Part shown: piece by piece, positions 31,906-42,886 of the stretch | Position numbering within the stretch: position 1 is the first letter of the stretch | Layout: every line of letters begins with the position of its first letter | Assembly (NCBI RefSeq): GCF_052857255.1 | Contig: NW_027526485.1 | Span: forward strand, 992,001 to 1,056,000 | Length of the DNA: 64,000 nucleotides | Direction of reading: 5' to 3' | Source: Amblyomma americanum | Lineage: Eukaryota; Arthropoda; Arachnida; Ixodida; Ixodidae | Program-made: the position numbers and the translations under genes | The notes under the pieces: generated by a model | Seen by the model: the letters and a program-made list of their open reading frames with translations, nothing else | Told to the model about the DNA's origin: nothing | The model's database searches: none

Positions 31906-32388
31906 ATGTGCGCCCATAATCTGATTCTCGGTTTAGATTTACTGTCGGAATATTCACTTCTCATTGGCTGGTTATTGGAGTACTATCTTGAGGTCTCATT
32001 ATTCGATAACTTCCTTGTGGGCTTCCCACCTCTAATATTCTCTGAAGATAATGTTTTTCTGCCATCTGAAACTGCATCCTTTGTTGCCCTGTACCCATTG
32101 CGGCCGGTTCCTGATGGTGACTATATCGTTGCACCTATTCTCGATATATTGCTCATCTGCAACGCTGCGCTGCCCCTTACGTTTGCAGCTGTCAAGGCCA
32201 ACACACTGTTCCTACCAGTTCTGAATTTCAGCGTCTGCCCTTTAGTACTTCCATCCGCAATCTGTGTGACCATGCTTTCTCGCCTTTCTTGTTGCCAAGT
32301 CGCTGCATTAGATGCTACCCTAGTTCGCGGCCCCGATGCCACCCGCCAGCATTTCCCTTTCTCAACAGACGTGTTCACTACCATGTAA
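31906..32388 (+). pseudogene. gypsy protease-to-RT linker fragment
   Basis: This 160-codon frame starts AHNLILGLDLLSEYSLLI, the ILG(M/L)DFL motif that closes retropepsins, and continues into a linker with PVPDGDYIVAPI. The catalytic DTG-bearing half would lie just upstream in a degraded frame. It ends at TAA 32386. Confidence 0.72.
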
Positions 32389-32814
32389 GCCACTGACCCC
32401 TCACCTGCCTAATCTTCCCAGCTTCTCACGCTTTTCTCGTCTTTTTTGGACATTTTTAATCTGCATAAAGCTGCCCTCGGTCAAGCTGTCAAACATCACA
32501 TAGGAACTGGTGGCGCCCCTCCTGACTGCTGGCACTCCTACCGTATGTCTCACCCCAAGCGCCAGGTTATCTGAAACGAGCTAGTAAAGATGTTTGCCAA
32601 GAACATTATTGAGCCTTCCCACAGCCCTTGGGACTAACCAATGATCCTCTAAAGAATATGGCTCTTGACAGTTCTCCTCGGATTACTAAAACCTCAATAA
32701 TATTAACCAAAAAAGATGTCTAGCCATTGCCACTAATCAATTGCACCCTTGATAGTCTCTAAGGTGCCAAATTTTTCTCCTTTTCTCCTCCACTGGCCTG
32801 TGCTCTGGCTGTAG

Positions 32815-32945
32815 GCAAATCGCCATGGGTGAACAAGACCGCGAGAAGATGGCATTTGTTGTGCCGGCTGGGCTGTATGAATTTAAGGTTATACCTTACG
32901 GCTCATGCAATGCCCCTGCCACCTTCAAGCACATGATATGCACAA
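32815..32945 (+). pseudogene. gypsy RT fragment
   Basis: One frame reads QIAMGEQDREKMAFVVPAGL, then YEFKVIPYGSCNAPATF, the well-known gypsy RT segment before the YxDD active site. The active site is not recoverable downstream. Confidence 0.85.
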
Positions 32946-33184
32946 ATAGCCCCACCTAGCGCCTTAGCAGCACTCTTACCGTTATGCTCGCAATATACAT
33001 TTCACTGGATCTTCGAGACGGGAATACTGCTTTCTCTTACGTAACATTTGCAAAGAACTCTTCCCTTCATTGCACTTTGGTTGCTCCCTAGTCTATCTTT
33101 TGTACGGCGAAGAGCCCCCGTTACCTGTGGGCACTGCTTCCTATCTTTACTGGTGTACTTTCTGAATATGCCCACGACGTGATT

Positions 33185-33490
33185 GCCAGTTACGACCAAG
33201 CCCACCATCTAGCATGCTCCCGACTACCCGCCTCGCAGAAATCACAGCAGGACTATTACAAACGCCTTCACCACATGGTTTCTTTCACCCCTAGCTACCT
33301 TGTCCTGCTTTGGTCACTATCTCGCTGCATCAGGCTCTCTGTGCGGTGCTAGGTCACTGCCGTCACCTATGAGATCACTCCGGCCTTCTTGGAGACTACC
33401 TTCGACCTACCTGAACCTGATATTGCGCACCTCTTGTGCCTCAGACCCTACCAATCACTGTGCCCTGATGTGCCCCAATCTGACTACACT
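33185..33490 (+). pseudogene. gypsy integrase C-terminal fragment
   Basis: Broken frames read AHHLACSRLPASQKSQQDYY, MVSFTPSYLVLLWS, then VTYEITPAFLETTF and LRPYQSL. This matches the tail of gypsy integrases (YYN…, GDLVLLW, PVTYEI…, RLKPY). At least one stop interrupts it. Confidence 0.7.
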
Positions 33491-33668
33491 GCGACTATGT
33501 TTTGTGCCCGGAAGGCTATGCTGCGGATAATCAGTGACATCGAAGTGACCGAAGTGTTTCAGTGGCCCATGTTCCTGCTCTCAGTGCTCGCTGCTTTTGT
33601 GCTCAGTGCGGGTTCTTTGTTCATTGCCTGCGCACCATGTCCAAATCATCACTGCATCTTTCGTCACG

Positions 33669-34040
33669 TACCGTGTTTACTGTAGTAAGTCAACTTGAAA
33701 GTAAGTCGACCTCCCCGCCGCGAAATTTAATGTCCGAAAGAAAAAAAAGGACGTTCCACAATGAAAATTTATTATCCAGAAGCTCCCCACTTGTGTCGTT
33801 GTCCTCACTGGTAGTGCTCTTGTCATCACTGCTGCGGCCCACAACACATTCGTCATTGAGTGAAATTCCACACTTTGCAAACAACTGTATCATGACATCA
33901 CGTGGAACAGCTGCCCATGCCGAGAGTATCCACCCGCACACAGCCGCCCGTGAGGGTGTATTCAATCACCCTGTTGGCGTAACTTCCCTGCCTTCCAAAA
34001 AGCGTCCAGATTTTGTCCCACGGAAATCTCATCGCATGAC
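33669..34040 (-). pseudogene. pogo/Tigger-like transposase C-terminus
   Basis: The minus-strand frame 33690-33965 reads RAAVCGWILSAWAAVPRDVM and LFAKCGISLNDECVV, then an acidic Ser/Asp-rich tail. This matches the last part of pogo/Tigger transposases (…W…AW…IP…SFKKCGISNALDG) and has the same layout as 2340-2540. At its outer edge the plus strand reads TACCGTGTTTACTGTAGTAA (33669), similar to the TIR of the first pogo element (TACCGTATTTACTCGA). The other end and the rest of the transposase are absent. Confidence 0.65.
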
Positions 34041-36785
34041 ATCACAGTCGAAAATTTTGCGCCACTGCCGCCGCCACGCCCACACACCACCCATTCAGAA
34101 ACGTTGAACTGGTGGCCACTCGTGAACGTTTTGTTTCTTCAACAAAAATAATGCGCGGCCTGCAGTGAATAAACACCAAATGCTTTTTGGACCGGAGATC
34201 TTATTATGATTGACGAAGCACGTGGCTGGCACTCAAGTCAAACGTGCCAACACCAAGACCTGAAGAACAAACCTATTGCTTGAAAAACGCGTATTCAGGA
34301 CAGAGCTTAAATCATGGACTCCGAGAGCACAGCACAGGCATTGATTCATTAACAACGTGTGGATTTCTGGCACAAAATTGCAGGCACTGTGAGTTTGAGC
34401 CGACCAACGGTGCTACACATCTGCTTGGTACGGGAGGCGCCTAGTTACAATGTGAAATCTGTAAAACCTTCCACATTATAGGGAAGGTGAAGATTGTTTA
34501 GCAAGCGATATATTTCTTTGTCACGAAAGGAGTTGGGATATGTCAGTGGCAGTCTGCCTTATGTGTTTAGAAAGCAATATCACTTGTATTTTTCTTGTTT
34601 TTCTGTTAATTCCAGTGCAGTGAGCACATGTTCAATTGAACTCTACTTGAGGGTCTTTCATCAAGGTAATAAATTCAGTTATCTTTTTACTGCACCTCCT
34701 GTCTGTATTTCTTCGTCCCCATCTGAAGTGGTAATCTTTCATTATAGAATGATATTTATGCTATTCAGATATATGTAATATGGGCAGCTTTGGTAGTCCA
34801 AAAATTATGCTTAGTCTATGAAGGATATTGTAGTAAAGTGTTTCAGATAAGACAAGCTGGAGCCCTATAAAGTGCATCAAAATTGCAGGGCAAATGGTTG
34901 CTATTGGACTTTGCCTCTATAAAAATTCTGCTACCATATCTGGACTCCATCCCACGATCTTAAGCTTTTCTACTACTTGACATACACGGACAAAATTAAG
35001 CGCTGAGGATAGTAGTTAGGCAAGACAACTGCACATATTAACTAGCCTGCACTCTTTCTACCTTCCTTCGATCCATCTTTTCTTTCCGGGAAGTATTTAC
35101 TCATGAAAGAGATGACTAAAATCAATGATTTGCAAACTGACCAGCACATGCTCATAGCAAATGCACCCTTGAGTTAATTTTTAATCTGTGACCTGGTTTG
35201 GCTCCACTGCACAGCAAATTTAGCGAAGTATAGACAAATTTTTGAGGGACTAAAGTTTTTCATGTGTTTCTGCCATGTTAATATGAAAATTTGCAGTGTA
35301 GACTATGGCAAAGTGGGAATTCACAGATCCTTTTAGTGTTAATTTATTCCCGCCATGCCACCATAGGAAATGATCAAGACAAAACCTCATTTTCCCCAGC
35401 CATATGTTTCCTTTCCTGTACATTGAAATTTTAATGAAAGTATGTATAAACGCGATGATGATGCCTTCATTTTATTTTTTCTGCTTTCCAATGCGAAAGT
35501 GGTCCGTCGATGCGCCTTATAATTTGTTACATTGTAAGAATGACTGTGAAGGAAACTTTCTATGCAGAATTTGCCATATCGAACGCCACCTTCAGCACGT
35601 ATTGGTCGACTGAGTACAAATATGCAGTACCAGCTAGCTTACAGTACATTACCATTCATACTAGAAAATACATATGTTACATCATGAGACGTCATTGTGC
35701 ATCTTATTACGCGCTCAGCACTTCAGCAAGCATCAAATTATGATAAATAAAATGACCGTCCTGGTGGCGCAGTTGGGCCTTCCAAAATTTTAACAAATTA
35801 CAACATCACTGCAAACTACTCTACACAGAAGCGACATGAAAATTTTTTTGTGAGCATATTTATTGTTTTTCCTCACAATTATTTATTGCAGACAACTTGA
35901 TTTATGAGGTTTTTCTGAGGAACCTAGTGTACATTATTAAGAAGCCACAACTGTACATAATATTTATTTTGCATACAGCAGAAACAGATCATTGTTTCGC
36001 TGCTGTCTTTATAACTTTTCCTTTATTTTTTGTTCACATCTATGTCATTGCTTCGCAATGCCATTACCTTGATATGCCATTGCCAGCCTTATTCTAATAT
36101 TCTTGATTGTTTGAAGGAGACTGCACATTGCAAATCTAGAAACTCACTGAAACACCCAGGTTAGGGAAGTAAATACTTAGGTATAATATATAGTTTGGCG
36201 CCAGCAGCTCTCGAGAAATATTGCTAGCTGTCTTGCGATCAATGACAGTGTAGCGGCACTAAATTGCCATCATAAGTGTTGCGCCATCTCGGCTTGCAAC
36301 ACGCGCTAGCTCCGGCTGCGCGGAGCCACACGCTAAGGAAAATAAGAGCAGTTTCACACCTGGTTCTTAGCTTATTTTCTTCGTCCACGTCGCACTCGTC
36401 TAATTTGTAGGGGACTCTACAGTCTCCGCCGCCCTAAACTATATAGAGACGGACCCTCCAGCACACCTGTCACAGTGGTTCTCTTGGATAAATTTTAACA
36501 CATAATATGATTCACATTTCCGTTTTCTATACTGTGTGAACATCATTGAGTACATTCTGAATATAAGGTGTGAACTAGCCTCTAATAACATTAATTTTCA
36601 TGCAATTGAGTGCTGCAAACTGAGCTGTTCATTCTGCACTTTTGCCATGCTTAGTATGCTTATATTATTTTTTTATTATATTCCATACACCTGTACCGCG
36701 AGGGGTTGGAGATTCTTGGTTTGACGTGATGATTGTGGCTTTTGTCTTTGCGGTTGGTGCGCATGCGCTTTGTTGTCGAAGGAAG
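34041..36785. other. No gene recognised
   Basis: AT-rich sequence with short chance ORFs. A GC-richer patch at about 36250-36430 ends in a run resembling LTR or promoter DNA, but has no partner copy in the window. Confidence 0.4.
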
Positions 36786-36890
36786 GAGGCGTTGGTGCAA
36801 TAAACCAGTTGTGAGTCTGCGCTTGTCTCGTGTGATTCTTCTCTCTTGTCCCGTCCTTTTTGCGCAGTTATTCATTGTCTCCATAATTTC
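36786..36890 (+). mobile_element. Possible isolated PLE terminal module
   Basis: CAATAAACCAGTTGTGAGTC is followed by TGCGCTTGTCTC, TTGTCCCGTCCTTTTTGCGC and an ATAATT start-like point. This parallels the 3' end/promoter unit of the PLEs at 42.8, 45.7 and 50.2 kb and the TSD-flanked unit at 38.24-38.45 kb. No TSD was found here. Confidence 0.35.
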
Positions 36891-37429
36891 GTACCAACTA
36901 GCCCCTCACCGCACTCTTTTAGATTACACCTCATGCTGCAGTGAAAGTAGCAGTAATCATCTGCGCCACCCCAAGTGGCATCCTATCCATTTCTGTTCAT
37001 CTGTTGTTTTTGTTCAGTTGCTGGGCTATCATTGCGGCATATTTAACACACAAATTTTGACAGCTCTGATTGCTCATTAAAATTTTGAGTAGTGGAGTAC
37101 ACGTCTTGTTGACAACTAGAAAAGGCTGAAAAATCACAGCTGAATTGAGATCATGCTACAGATTTCTGAATTATTATTCTGTGCATTGACTTAATGGCTT
37201 ACCGTGTCAACTGTTGACGAAGATATGACCGTTATGTAACATCTTTGCGGAGAGTTAGTGCATGATCCTGCAAACTGCCGGGATTCTGCAAATAGCATGC
37301 AAAATGATTTCCTTACCCCATACAAAGCAAACACAGTTAACAAAATTTGCACTTTGGCGTTTGAGCGAGGAGCTTGCTACAAATTGGTGTTTCAGTCAAT
37401 CTAACATCCTAAATGATCGTAGGCAAGCC
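36891..37429. other. No gene recognised
   Basis: Short chance ORFs only. Confidence 0.4.
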
Positions 37430-38646
37430 CAACTTGGGCGGCCCCTGTGATACCCCAGTGGATGCCACAAGGGCTCTGCACGGGCTATACAAGCTGGGCT
37501 GAGGCCCTATAATACACGCATAGGGTCTCGGTGAAGTAGCTGGGCTGCCTGCAGAAAGAACGCGGGCAGGCCCAACTTGCATGGCCCACTTAATACCCTT
37601 GCGGGTCTCACATGGGTCCTCGAGGGGCAAACCGGGGCATGTTTCCATGTAATACACATACATGGCGCTTTGGTAGGTATATGCTTGGGCTAACGTGGTG
37701 TGGACCAGCGCTATGGGATGATAGGCGGAATGCCGAAGTTGGGCTTTCCCCTAGTTTTCCTGCACTGAGCCCAACTCGTTTTCAAGTTTGAATTGTTGCT
37801 GGCAAGGGACATATGCGGGCTGAACTTGGCAGCATGGCTCACATTACCCCATAATTACCAATATGGGGCCCTAGTTGGCTTCTCATGGGCCAGACCAAAT
37901 TACCAATATGGGGCCCTAGTTGGCTTCTCATGGGCCAGCCCAAATTGTCTGCCCACATGATGCCCACAAGGGTCCAAGCTGGGCACAAGATGGGCTGTCC
38001 AAATTAGGGCTGCCCGTCATGTTTCTCTGTATAGCCCAGTTCTGCATCAAATCGGCCAGATCATAGCCCATTAAGGCCGCATTCGGGTTCTTTTGGGGAT
38101 GAAAACGAGTTTAGCCCCTTTAAAGCCCATGTTGGACCAATTGTGGTGATAGGCGGGCTGCCCAAGTTGGGCTTGCCCCCAGTTTTCCTGCACTTAGCCC
38201 AACTCGTTTTCAAGTTTGCCCTAATGTTGCCGGGAAGGAACCTTTTCGCCTTTAAATATCTTATCCCGCGTATCAATTCCAGCAGTAGCGGCATCATGCG
38301 TTCCCTTCCATTTCCTGTATAAATATCCCCTTTCCGCAATAAAAATTCAGTTGAAGTCAGCGCTGTGGTGTCTTGTCTCGCTTCGTCCCCGTCTTTATTC
38401 GCGCTGTATCGCATTATGGAAAAATATCAACTAGCCCGATCTGCCACTCTTGCAAGGAACCTGTGCGGGCTGAACTTGGCAGCTTGGGCTCACATTGCCC
38501 CAAAATTACCAATATGGGGCCCTAAGTGGCTTGTCATGGGCCAGCCCAAATTGTCTTTCCCACATGATGCCCGCAAGGGTCCAAGCTGGGTTAAAAAGGG
38601 GTTTCCCAAGCCCACGTTGCCCACATGGGGCCCAGATGGGCCCTAA
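37430..38646. repeat. Region dense in TGGGC/GCCCA words with partial duplications
   Basis: GCCCAA and TTGGGC recur on both strands every few tens of bases, creating many short inverted repeats. A 45-bp unit is tandemly duplicated at 37853-37897 and 37898-37942, with a diverged third copy near 38505. A longer block (GTTTTCCTGCACT…GAGCCCAACTCG at about 37755) recurs near 38185. Collagen-like Gly-Pro ORFs overlapping this region are by-products of the repeated words. The repeat is split by a 210-bp insertion. I do not recognise the family. Confidence 0.75.
38235..38462 (+). mobile_element. 210-bp PLE-end-like insertion with 9-bp TSD
   Basis: AAGGAACCT flanks the insert at 38235-38243 and 38454-38462, and the host repeat is continuous without it. 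The insert has TATAAATATC (near 38320), then AATAAA, then GTCAGCGC and CGCGCTG and an ATG. This is the same order as the promoter/3'-end module of the PLE at 45.7 kb, which also has a 9-bp TSD. It could be a solo PLE terminal repeat or a short non-autonomous derivative. Confidence 0.65.
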
Positions 38647-40067
38647 ACGCTGTGCTACTTGGGTCGTTATCAGTACGAGGGCAGCACTTGTGTGTAACTG
38701 GAGCGATCGGTAGCTAAGCAGGCAGCGGTATGTAGAGGACGATTTTTCGAAACCTGTGTGAGGGCAGGTTGCACCCTGCGAGCAAAGGATATGTGCAATT
38801 TCATTCTTATGTGCTAGGCTCATGTTTTCTTTTCTTTTTTTTTTTTGCTGTCTGAAAGCGAAGTAATGCTTTGATGCTGAGAAGGTGGATGTTCGTCGTG
38901 GCATCGAGCATTCGACGGCACCCGGCGCGCTTGTTTGTTCTACCGGCATGCACCTTTTTAGAAATGCTGAATTGATTGTAGCGCTGGTAACATTTTTTTA
39001 TGTCACTGTTAGTTTCAAGCCAAAGGTGCACAACTAATAGGATTGGAAACACACTTCACACGATATAAAACAGCCGAAAACAGGAAGCAGTTGTTGAATT
39101 GGTCAACAGGATGTCGAGATCCCTTAACTGCGTGCGTGGTGAGGGGTTCCAAATGATATAGCCACAATGGTATGGGATTGAATTATCTCTAATCGCCGAC
39201 TCGACTTGACTGTACTCCCCGACTCCTGCAAATATTCCAGGTTTCGAGCTCCTCGAAGAGCACATGGCCGGTCACTGGCAGTGAGTTCTTCTTTGGTTAA
39301 AGCGATATGTGATGATCATGATACTGACAAGTGGCTTGCGACTTGCCTCGAATAACCATTCTCTTAGCCGACATGAAAGTAGTTTTGTCTGAAATTCGGC
39401 CGACATCTGTTTTGTACATCCAAATTCTTACTGACTAAAGCTCAGCGGAAGGACTTTGTATTTTTATGTTATTAAAGCGCATCGATAGAGTCATACTTCG
39501 TTAACAGTCATTATTTTCGGATTAGATTCAGCATCAACCGCTTCAGTTTTTCCCAGTACAGCGACGTTTCCATGGCACATGCAGAAAAAAATACTCACGT
39601 GGGAGAAAAGATGCTCAAATGCGCCTAGAGCATACCGGCGTTTTAGGGTTGAAGGATATGTTAAAAGCGGAATACGCACTGCGATACTACAGAAGGACAA
39701 TACAGACGGACAAGCCATTCTCAAGAGGCGCTAGTGCTAGTTCACAGGAGCCTGGATCCGACGCGGCAATGCTTCATTCTATTTCTTTAGGAAAATGCAC
39801 CGCCACAAAAAGCAACACGCCAACGTGCTCTACAGCTCCTACCGAAATGACCTTTTTATCGGCTTCGCTGATACACGGCCGTATCACGTGACTCTTCAGG
39901 ACCAGTGGGTTCAATACGTGCTGTTATCTAATACAGTGAAGAAAAGGTAACATGAAAATAATATATATTATCAAGGTTTCCTCAGTGCAATAAAAACAAG
40001 CACCCCTTTTATCTTTGATTGTTTTCTTCAATCTTCGAACGCAGTAAGTTCGGCTTCAAACGTCTGT
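38647..40067. other. No gene recognised
   Basis: Only chance ORFs of fewer than 150 codons with no domains. Largely AT-rich after 38800. Confidence 0.4.
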
Positions 40068-40305
40068 TATGATTTATGGTTTAGGAGGTTTAACGTCCCA
40101 AAGTGACTGAGGTTATGAGAGACGCCGTAGTGAAGGGCTCACGAATTTTTGACCACCTGGGGTTCTTTAACGTGCACTGACATCGCACAGTACACGGACC
40201 TCTAGAATTTCGCCTGCATCGAAATTCGACAGCCGCGGCAGGGATCGAACCCGCGTCTTTCGGACCAGCAGGCGAGCGCCATAACCACTCAGCCACCGCG
40301 GCGGC
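40068..40305 (-). mobile_element. Ruka-type tRNA-derived SINE, minus strand
   Basis: On the plus strand it reads, from its tail, GGTTTAACGTCCCAAAGTG, GAAGGGCTCAC, GACCACCTGGGGTTCTTTAA and CGTGCACTGACATCGCAC. The tRNA-like head follows, with the inverted B box (GGGATCGAACCC near 40243) and A-box region (CCACTCAGCCACCGCGG near 40285). The body matches the copy at 23.4 kb in inverted orientation. Confidence 0.88.
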
Positions 40306-40808
40306 TCCAAACGTCGCTTAATCACTGTCCATTGCAAATAACTGTGGCTTTCCGAAGCGCATGGAGCTTGTGCTATTCAGTACAGGACAATGGCAGAGGC
40401 AATCGAATAAATGCTGCACCAACAAACGAAAATAATTAAGAACAGCTTTGACTTTATTGTTATGTAGTCAAGTTCTCACTCAGGTTTCTCACTTAGGTAA
40501 TAATTCATGACCCATGATTAGAATCCATGATACAGTATCGAGTATCCCGGGCTTGTAACTGATATATGTTTCAGGAGTACAATCCTTTATGGAATCGGCT
40601 TACGGTATTGAAAGCAGTTTTTTTACGTATCGCGCCCAGTACTTCATCAAGGAATGCGTGTGCTGAAAGAAAGCATCGCAAGCAGGGAATTTTATCAAGA
40701 AAAAACTTAACGTGCACTTGTCCCTAGGCATGCGTATAATACAGCGCGGGAATACCGCACCTATGTAAAGAAGACCGACAAGCTACCGCCAGCAATGTGC
40801 AGCTAGTT
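40306..40808. other. No gene recognised
   Basis: AT-rich flank of the PLE insertion without coding signal. Confidence 0.45.
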
Positions 40809-40817
40809 GCTTAATAG

Positions 40818-41156
40818 TGAACTAAAGCGGCTGTTTGGGCTTGTTGGTCAGTGAACATGGTAAAAGAATGCAGCGCGAAAAAAACAAGGACGAACAGAAG
40901 TGGACAGGACAGGGCGCTGAACTACCAACACATTTATTCAGAAAGATGAGCAGCTTATATAACGCAGTCCAACACCCACGTGACCAAGAAAATAGCAAAC
41001 GCGTTCAACTATTTAATACAAAAAAAAAACGAAGTACACAATATCAAAGTGATACATATCTGGATAACGCAAAGTCAGCCAAGAACCGATAAAACCGAGA
41101 GGACCACGACGAACCGTAATGTGCACGCATGGAAAATGAACAGTCAGCGACCTTTC
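40818..41156 (-). repeat. Inverted PLE terminal segment
   Basis: It is the reverse complement of about 42572-42924, the junction between the first copy's 3' end and the next copy's 5' start (both a 3' UTR and ATG 42884 are included). It therefore carries the promoter-like module in the opposite direction to the main ORF. Confidence 0.92.
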
Positions 41157-42346
41157 CAGTGCGTTTCCAGAACAGCTCGGGTGTGAGCAGCGACAATTTC
41201 CTTCGCCTTCTTCAGTTCTACCTTGAATCTACTGTTGTTCAGTACAGCGGTCAGTACTTCGTGCAAAAGAATGGCGTATGCATCGGGTCATCAATCGCGC
41301 CAGTCCTGTGTGATATCTACCTGGCGGCAGCCGATAAGCGCATTAGCCAGGTTCTCCCGGGTGAAGTGGTCCATTCTGTCTTCCGGTATGTGGATGATTT
41401 TATGATCGTCCTCAGAAGTTGCCCACCTGGTTCGTTGGAGCGTGTCATTCTTGAAATTGTCGCCCTTTTCAAGTCCCATTTTGGGGGTCTGAACTTTACC
41501 TGTGAACCGCCGAGAGGCAAGGATGTTCAGTTTTTGGACGTACTTTTTAGTTTTGAACAAACCCACCTCTGTTGGACGTACAACCCTCGCGCTAAGAAAG
41601 GTCTTCTTCCGCATGACAGCGCTCACTCGAAATTGATCAAGCGAGGCATTGTTTCTTCTGCCATCCAGGCAGCGCTCACAAAAAGCTGTCCCCATACGAT
41701 GCAGAGCAGTGTTAACAACCAAGTCCAACGTCTTTACAGTGCTGGCTACTCACCAACACTAGTGAGTAGCGTTTCAGAGACTCTTCTCCAGAAATTGAAA
41801 GTGCAAGGCAAAGACGCAGGCAAACTAGAACAGGCCAAACGACCTCCTTTGGCCGTCATCCCGTATCTTCACAAGTTGTCTCACAATTTAAAGAAGGTTG
41901 CAAAAAGAAACAACGTAAACCTTGTCTTCTCAGCCCCGTGCAAATTGTCACGAGTGTGTACACTGCTGACAAAGCAAAAGAAAAAGGTTTGCCCTATTAG
42001 ACATGTAGAACCACTCACACATTGTGCTACTTGTGTCATTTACGAGATTCCCTTGAAGTGTGGACGCGTGTATATTGGGCAAACCGGCAGGTGTCTCAAC
42101 GAGAGATTGTTTGAACACCGCCGTAGGGTCCGTAACAAAAGCGGCGGGCACCTGGACGACCATTGCAAGTCTTGCAAAGGCTGCGAACCATGTTACACGC
42201 GCACGGTTGTCAGAGCACGGGCGCGGACAGAAAATGAAAGGGTCATCATTGAGGCAAGGATGATAGCCAAAGCTGGAGACAAGTGCGTCAGCACGCCTTC
42301 AATTTTACTTACAGACAAGGAGTCCAGTTTTCTAGGCCCACTATAA
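41129..42346 (+). pseudogene. 5'-truncated PLE ORF (RT half and GIY-YIG)
   Basis: The element's own coding begins at VRFQNSSG (about 41159) within RT. The listed ATG at 41129 comes from the inverted 3' UTR segment and fuses about ten chance codons to it. RT motifs CIGSSIAPVLCDIYLAAAD and FRYVDDFMIVL and the whole GIY-YIG endonuclease are intact, ending at TAA 42344. The first half of RT is missing, so a working polymerase is unlikely, although the endonuclease half could be translated. Confidence 0.88.
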
Positions 42347-42784
42347 ACACGTCTTTTTTATTCACGTCTGCTTTTAATTCTTGTTCTAGAGAACTTTCAA
42401 CTTTTTTGACTCAGTTTGACTGTGAACGGTTGACTCAGCTTTTGCGTTGCGTTTTGTATTGTTTTGTTATGCGTTTGGCCCCGACCCTGCTTTTAGCTTC
42501 GACTTTTACTTATTGTTCGGTGACTATTTTGTTATTGTCGTCTTCGTTTTGCCTCGTGCTGCATTGGCGGCAAAGGTCGCTGACTGTTCATTTTCCATGC
42601 GTGCACCTTACGGTTCGACGTGGTCCTCTCGGTTTTATCGGTTCTTGGCTGACTTTGCGTTACCCAGATATGTATCACTTTGATATTGTGTACTTCGTTT
42701 TGTTTTGTTTTTTTTTTGTTTTTGTATTACATAGTTGAACGCGTTTGCTATTTTCTTGGTCACGTGGGTGTTGGACTGCGTTAC

Positions 42785-42886
42785 ATAAGCTGCTCATCTT
42801 TCTGAATAAATGTGTTGGTAGTCAGCGCCCTGTCCTGTCCACTTCTGTTCGTCCTTGTTTTTTTCGCGCTGCATTCTTTTACCATG
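42785..42886 (+). promoter_or_regulatory. PLE terminal promoter/3'-end module (first copy)
   Basis: Following ACATAAGCTGCTC come AATAAATG (near 42806), GTCAGCGCCCTG, a pyrimidine-rich stretch, CGCGCTGC and ATG 42884. The second copy at 45713-45813 has the same unit with TATATAAG in place of TACATAAG. It combines a poly(A)-like signal with a TATA/initiator-like layout directly before the ORF start, so it may both end one transcript and start the next. Confidence 0.5.

Larger units (their letters stand above)
30488..33500 (+). mobile_element. Decayed Ty3/gypsy retrotransposon
   Basis: Directly after a likely LTR end (…TTAACA), TAGTTGGTGGAGGAGCC marks the leader. Then come gag (30771-31193, with degraded extension to about 31700), the protease and linker (31720-32388), a short RT piece (32815-32945) and the integrase tail (33180-33490). 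Much of RT, RNase H and the integrase core is deleted, and stops and frameshifts are frequent. No clear 3' LTR boundary was found. Confidence 0.8.

Noticed and set aside
36240..36430. Solo LTR
   Set aside because: Composition and ends are suggestive, but no TSD or second copy was found in the window.
37409..38713. Collagen-like Gly/Pro-rich ORFs on both strands
   Set aside because: They are translations of recurring GGGC/GCCC words in a repeat, in several frames at once, with no start context or domain.
41129..41158. ATG at 41129 as a genuine start of the first PLE copy
   Set aside because: The ATG lies in inverted 3' UTR sequence fused by chance to the truncated RT.
42812..42883. N-terminal extension of the intact PLE ORF from 42812
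   Set aside because: These codons belong to the preceding copy's 3' end. ATG 42884 is the start shared by the inverted copy.
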